Shown here: positions 61,690-64,000 of the stretch, piece by piece
Numbering within the stretch: the first letter of the stretch is position 1
Layout: each line of letters starts with the position of its first letter
Assembly (NCBI GenBank): GCA_964016885.1
Contig: OZ024743.1
Location: forward strand, 193,456,155-193,520,154
DNA from: Eledone cirrhosa
Lineage: Eukaryota; Mollusca; Cephalopoda; Octopoda; Eledonidae
DNA: 64,000 nt
Reading direction: 5' to 3'
Notes under the pieces: generated by a model
Databases searched by the model: none
Told to the model about the DNA's origin: nothing
Seen by the model: only the letters and a program-made list of their open reading frames with translations
Position numbers and translations under genes: made by a program

Positions 61690-62280
61690 AGTGTAAGGTA
61701 TGTATGGAGGATGTTAAACTGGATCTTGGAAATGGTGTGAAGATGGAAGGTGTGAAAATATTTTGTTACCTAGGAGACATGTTGAATTAAGAAGGTAGAT
61801 CAGACTTGGTGATGGTGGCTAGAATGAGATCTATATGAATATGTATATGGAAGAAGTTCCATGGACTGAGTGGTGTGCTAATGAGGAGGTGATTGCCACT
61901 GAAACTGAAGGGAAAGGTGTATTCTGCATGTTCTGCTATGATTTATAGAATTGAGACCTATGTGATGAATGTGGAACAGAAAGAAGGGAAATGAGAATGG
62001 ATTGGTGGATGAGTGGAGTATGAATTATGGAGGTTGATGGGAATAGAACCAATGATGAATATTTGAAGAGAAATTGAATGAAATGGCTGGGTCATGTGTT
62101 GAAGAATGTTGAAAGTGATATGAGTGAGAGCAATAATAGAAATAATTGTGGAAGGAAATAGAAGAATTTGCAGACGATATAGCAAAATGGAGAAGTTTGT
62201 CATGGGGGCCCAGAAAGCTAAACCCAGCTTTAGTAAGGAAAATGGCCTTAAAACACTTGTTATTAAGGTGGCTTTTGTTT
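61690..62280 (+). pseudogene. Decayed LINE reverse-transcriptase C-terminal region
   Basis: Across several stops: CKVCMEDVKLDLGNGVKMEG, YLGDMLN, WKKFHGLSGVLM and PLKLKGKVYSACSA. This is the YLG...KGKVY pattern of LINE C-terminal domains, of a family different from LINE-L. Confidence 0.6.
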
Positions 62281-62644
62281 CTTTCATTTGTTTAAAAATG
62301 TATTTTCGACATTATTTCAGAATTTAAACTGACAAGTATATTAAATACTAATTATTTCTTAGAATATTTAAATTTGAATTTAATACTCTGTTATCATGGA
62401 GAGATATTTATTGAATTTAGTTACAGTATTCCAACTCAAATGTATAATATATACACAATTCTTGTTCTATTGCTTCTAGGTAAGATAATTAATTCTACAT
62501 GTTCAAACTGTGGAAAATAAGCAACGAGAATTCTTAGAATGTCTGTGACAGGTTGGCATCTTATTAAAATAACTATTTAACCCTTTTCATACAAAATTGC
62601 CTGAAACCACTCATATTTTTATTAAATTTACAATGAAAATTATT
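62281..62644. other. Unclassified AT-rich DNA
   Basis: No exon or repeat recognised. If FAT4 continues right, this is intronic. Confidence 0.3.
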
Positions 62645-63030
62645 GTGTACAGTGTTCAGGTGCACTACAACTCATCAAAGGTGCATGTATAGTACATAAA
62701 ATAATGTACAAATGTCAGGAAAGTGAACAGTGTATGAGTCATGATATACACATAGATACATATGTGCGTGTGTATGGAAGGGGGAATATCAGGTGTAGTG
62801 TTGCTGAATTTCAGGAAGTATGGAAATTTTGAAGGATCCAGTGTCCTGACAGTTAACAACCTATGCCGGTAGTTTGTTCCATGCTTCAGCAACTCTGAGT
62901 GCCAAAAGATGTTTCCAAAAGTCATGGGAGCTGTTCTGTTTTCTGATTTTGTAAGCATGTCCACAGATCTTAGACATATGGAATTCAAAAAGGTGCTCAG
63001 GGTTGTTGTTGGAAAGATGGTTAATAATCT
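62645..63030 (-). pseudogene. LINE (CR1/Jockey-like) C-terminal fragment
   Basis: Most complete copy of this family in the window: minus frames give HAYKIRKQNSS, a VAEAWNKLPA-like motif and VNCQDTGSFKISILPEIQQH, then the tail GTTCACTTTCCTGACATTTG. Confidence 0.6.
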
Positions 63031-63520
63031 TATGATATGTAGCTGTTTATTTTAAAGTGATATTTATTAAAAACCTTCCATCATAATTTTATGTAAGAAC
63101 CTTTATTAAGTTATGCTCCAAACATTGGCTCAATAAGTTAAAGTTATATTACTAAAGATAAATATCATCATCATTGCTGAGAAAGTTAAATTATATTACT
63201 AAACCCCACTAAATTCTTGATTATTTTCAAAATAATTGGAAAATTATAGACAGTGTCTTTCATTAAAATTATGGTAATGAGGGGGTTAATTTGACAAAGC
63301 TCAAAGCTTGGCAGCAAGTTCACATGATTTTATTTAGTACATTAATATACAAAATCCCACAGTTTTACATTGTTTCCAAACTGCATCATTTCAACTTAAT
63401 AAGTGTAAGCACATGAAAGAGAGCATGTCATGTCAACCCAGTGTTGTTTGAATTATTCTCATTACCAGAATATAAACTATCAGCATGAATGGAGTATGTC
63501 GATAACATATTTATCTTGAG
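63031..63520. repeat. Diverged TTAA-type MITE and unclassified DNA
   Basis: 63030-63290 resembles the 54450 family (CTTCCATCATAATTTTATGT, CTTAATAAAG). The rest is unclassified. Confidence 0.35.
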
Positions 63521-63524
63521 TCAC

Positions 63525-63765
63525 GACAAAAAAGCACCCAGTCCACAATGTAAAGTGGTCATGTAGGTGTCACAACAAAAAGCACCCAGCACACACTGAA
63601 ATGCAGTTGGCATTAAGAAGGGCATTCAGCAGTAGAAATCTAGCCAGAAACAGTTCTTTATCAGCAGGACATGGTCACCTAATCTGATTTGCCTCAAATG
63701 GGACAGCCTGTCTAACCCATGCTAGCGTGGAAAGTGGAATTTAAAAAGCAATGATGATGATATTT
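63525..63765 (+). repeat. LINE tail remnant with two sub-units
   Basis: CACGACAAAAAAGCACCCAG and CACAACAAAAAGCACCCAGC are two tandem sub-units. GCAGTTGGCATTAAGAAGGG and ACCCATGCTAGCGTGGAAAG follow, then GATGATGAT. Confidence 0.7.
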
Positions 63766-64000
63766 ATCTTTAGGGACCATATCTATCAATGTTACCAAAA
63801 AAAAAAAAGTTATATTTTATGCTATATTTATCTATTAAAAACACAGGACACAAGGGGAGTAAACCCAAACCAAAACACAAATTATAACATATGCATGTAA
63901 ATCTTAACTAATAATTATTGTTATAAATGGTAATTATATTTTAGTCTAATCCCTAAAACCCTTTAAAACAATGCAGCACATAGAATTTTCTATTTCCTTC

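Noticed and set aside
59124..64000. Further upstream FAT4 exons
   Set aside because: No minus-strand block with DxND, DRE or GxNGxV motifs flanked by splice sites was found; only repeats and unclassified DNA.

Overview
The window looks like a piece of a coleoid cephalopod genome, most likely an octopus. The basis is several families of tRNA-derived SINEs of the octopus type, LINE and SINE tails ending in (GATGAT)n, very long (TA)n arrays, and sparse exons of conserved animal genes spread across repeat-filled introns. No database search could be run, so the organism call is an inference.

Two protein-coding genes are present and converge tail to tail. On the plus strand, 2199-7666 holds the last five detectable exons of ARMC3, an armadillo-repeat protein with a C-terminal EDR1/CTR1/ARMC3 peptidase-like domain. 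Earlier exons lie left of the window. On the minus strand, 59082-27959 holds the last 13 exons of a FAT4-type giant cadherin. These encode one partial and eleven complete cadherin repeats, a spacer, four EGF modules, laminin G, EGF, laminin G, a short Cys-rich stub, a transmembrane helix and a cytoplasmic tail of about 468 residues. All 12 introns join in phase and give 2,533 residues with no internal stop. The 5' half of the gene lies right of the window.

About 20 kb of intergenic repeats (7.7-27.9 kb) separates the two gene ends. It holds two 3' copies of a zinc-finger-bearing LINE (here LINE-L), SINEs, a 20-bp minisatellite, long TA arrays and several long inverted repeats. The FAT4 introns carry the same families plus piggyBac-like and hAT-like MITEs. 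A second LINE type (LINE-E) ends in long GGA/GAA tracts, several of them beside splice donors. The last 5 kb (59.1-64 kb) shows only decayed repeats.

The most notable signal is in the inverted repeats. Three of them (1703-1821, 19981-20289, 33175-33458) contain sequences that meet the hammerhead ribozyme consensus: CTGATGA core, stem II, GAA, a short stem III, an unpaired H residue, and a stem I that closes in the right place. The two larger ones carry the motif on both strands, facing outward, with an almost identical 8-nt minimal stem III. That architecture is known from Penelope-like retroelements and retrozymes. One locus lies inside a FAT4 intron.
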